In this document: positions 63,909 to 64,000 of the stretch, one piece after another | Layout of the letters: the number at the start of each line of letters is the position of its first letter | Position numbering within the stretch: the stretch's first letter is position 1 | Origin: Sipunculus nudus | Taxonomy: Eukaryota > Annelida > Sipuncula > Golfingiida > Sipunculidae | NCBI GenBank assembly: GCA_026874595.1 | Contig: CM049316.1 | Location: 9,664,839-9,728,838 of the forward strand | DNA: 64,000 bases | Direction: 5' to 3' | The notes under the pieces: generated by a model | The model's database searches: none | The model's input: only the letters and a program-made list of their open reading frames with translations | Told to the model about the DNA's origin: nothing | Program-made: the position numbers and the translations under genes

Positions 63909-64000
63909 TTCTTTTGGAGTTTGGAGAAAAACAATCTGAGTCAAGTGGGCTGTAAATTTTATTTCTTTTAATACAATAAATATTGTATCACTGCAAAATA

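Overview
This is a eukaryotic, AT-rich, intron-bearing and transposon-laden stretch with no bacterial-style operons. A marine mollusc, most likely a bivalve, fits best. Interspersed elements that start TTTTTAGCTCAGCTGACT and carry arrays of AGGTCA motifs are typical of bivalve genomes in my experience. That taxonomic call is inference; no database was consulted.

One gene can be reconstructed with confidence: a minus-strand RBFA gene (mitochondrial ribosome-binding factor A), five coding exons between 16862 and 5405. All splice phases agree and the exons join to 406 codons. Intron 1 (8.85 kb) contains a complete family B element whose 3' end lies only 20 bp from exon 2. Two further exon-like blocks (54331..54652 minus, 57829..57951 plus) may belong to unidentified genes. 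I found no rRNA or CRISPR array and no tRNA gene that I can support.

The rest is mostly mobile DNA. Left edge: a degenerate BEL/Pao LTR retrotransposon (422..4291) whose 5' LTR is cut by a family A element (1..421). Two large repeat families, A (1..421, 30469..33096, 44562..47822) and B (7837..10559, 19368..21802, 36948..40239), have largely different interiors but share their ends. Both have a T-run plus AGCTCAGCTGAC at the 5' end, a matching inverted CAGCTGAG near the 3' end, then a 14-nt palindrome TGACCCATGGGTCA and CTTG. This resembles non-autonomous Helentron (HINE-type) architecture. Family B carries regularly spaced clusters of AGGTCA nuclear-receptor half-sites. Family C (23666..24735, 30385..33987 interrupted by an A element, 62905..63908) ends in a hairpin followed by CTAG, the hallmark of canonical Helitrons.

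Smaller elements include a fossil THAP/DDE_Tnp_4 (ISL2EU/Harbinger-like) transposase at 24840..25740 and a 1.07-kb terminal-inverted-repeat element at 59264..60331. There are also two MITE-like elements (6985..7162 and 29037..29297, the second with a 6-bp target duplication), several minisatellites (27120..27600, 51550..51903, 56150..57330, 60625..60727) and simple repeats. The remaining stretches show no recognisable coding or repeat content beyond what is noted per entry.
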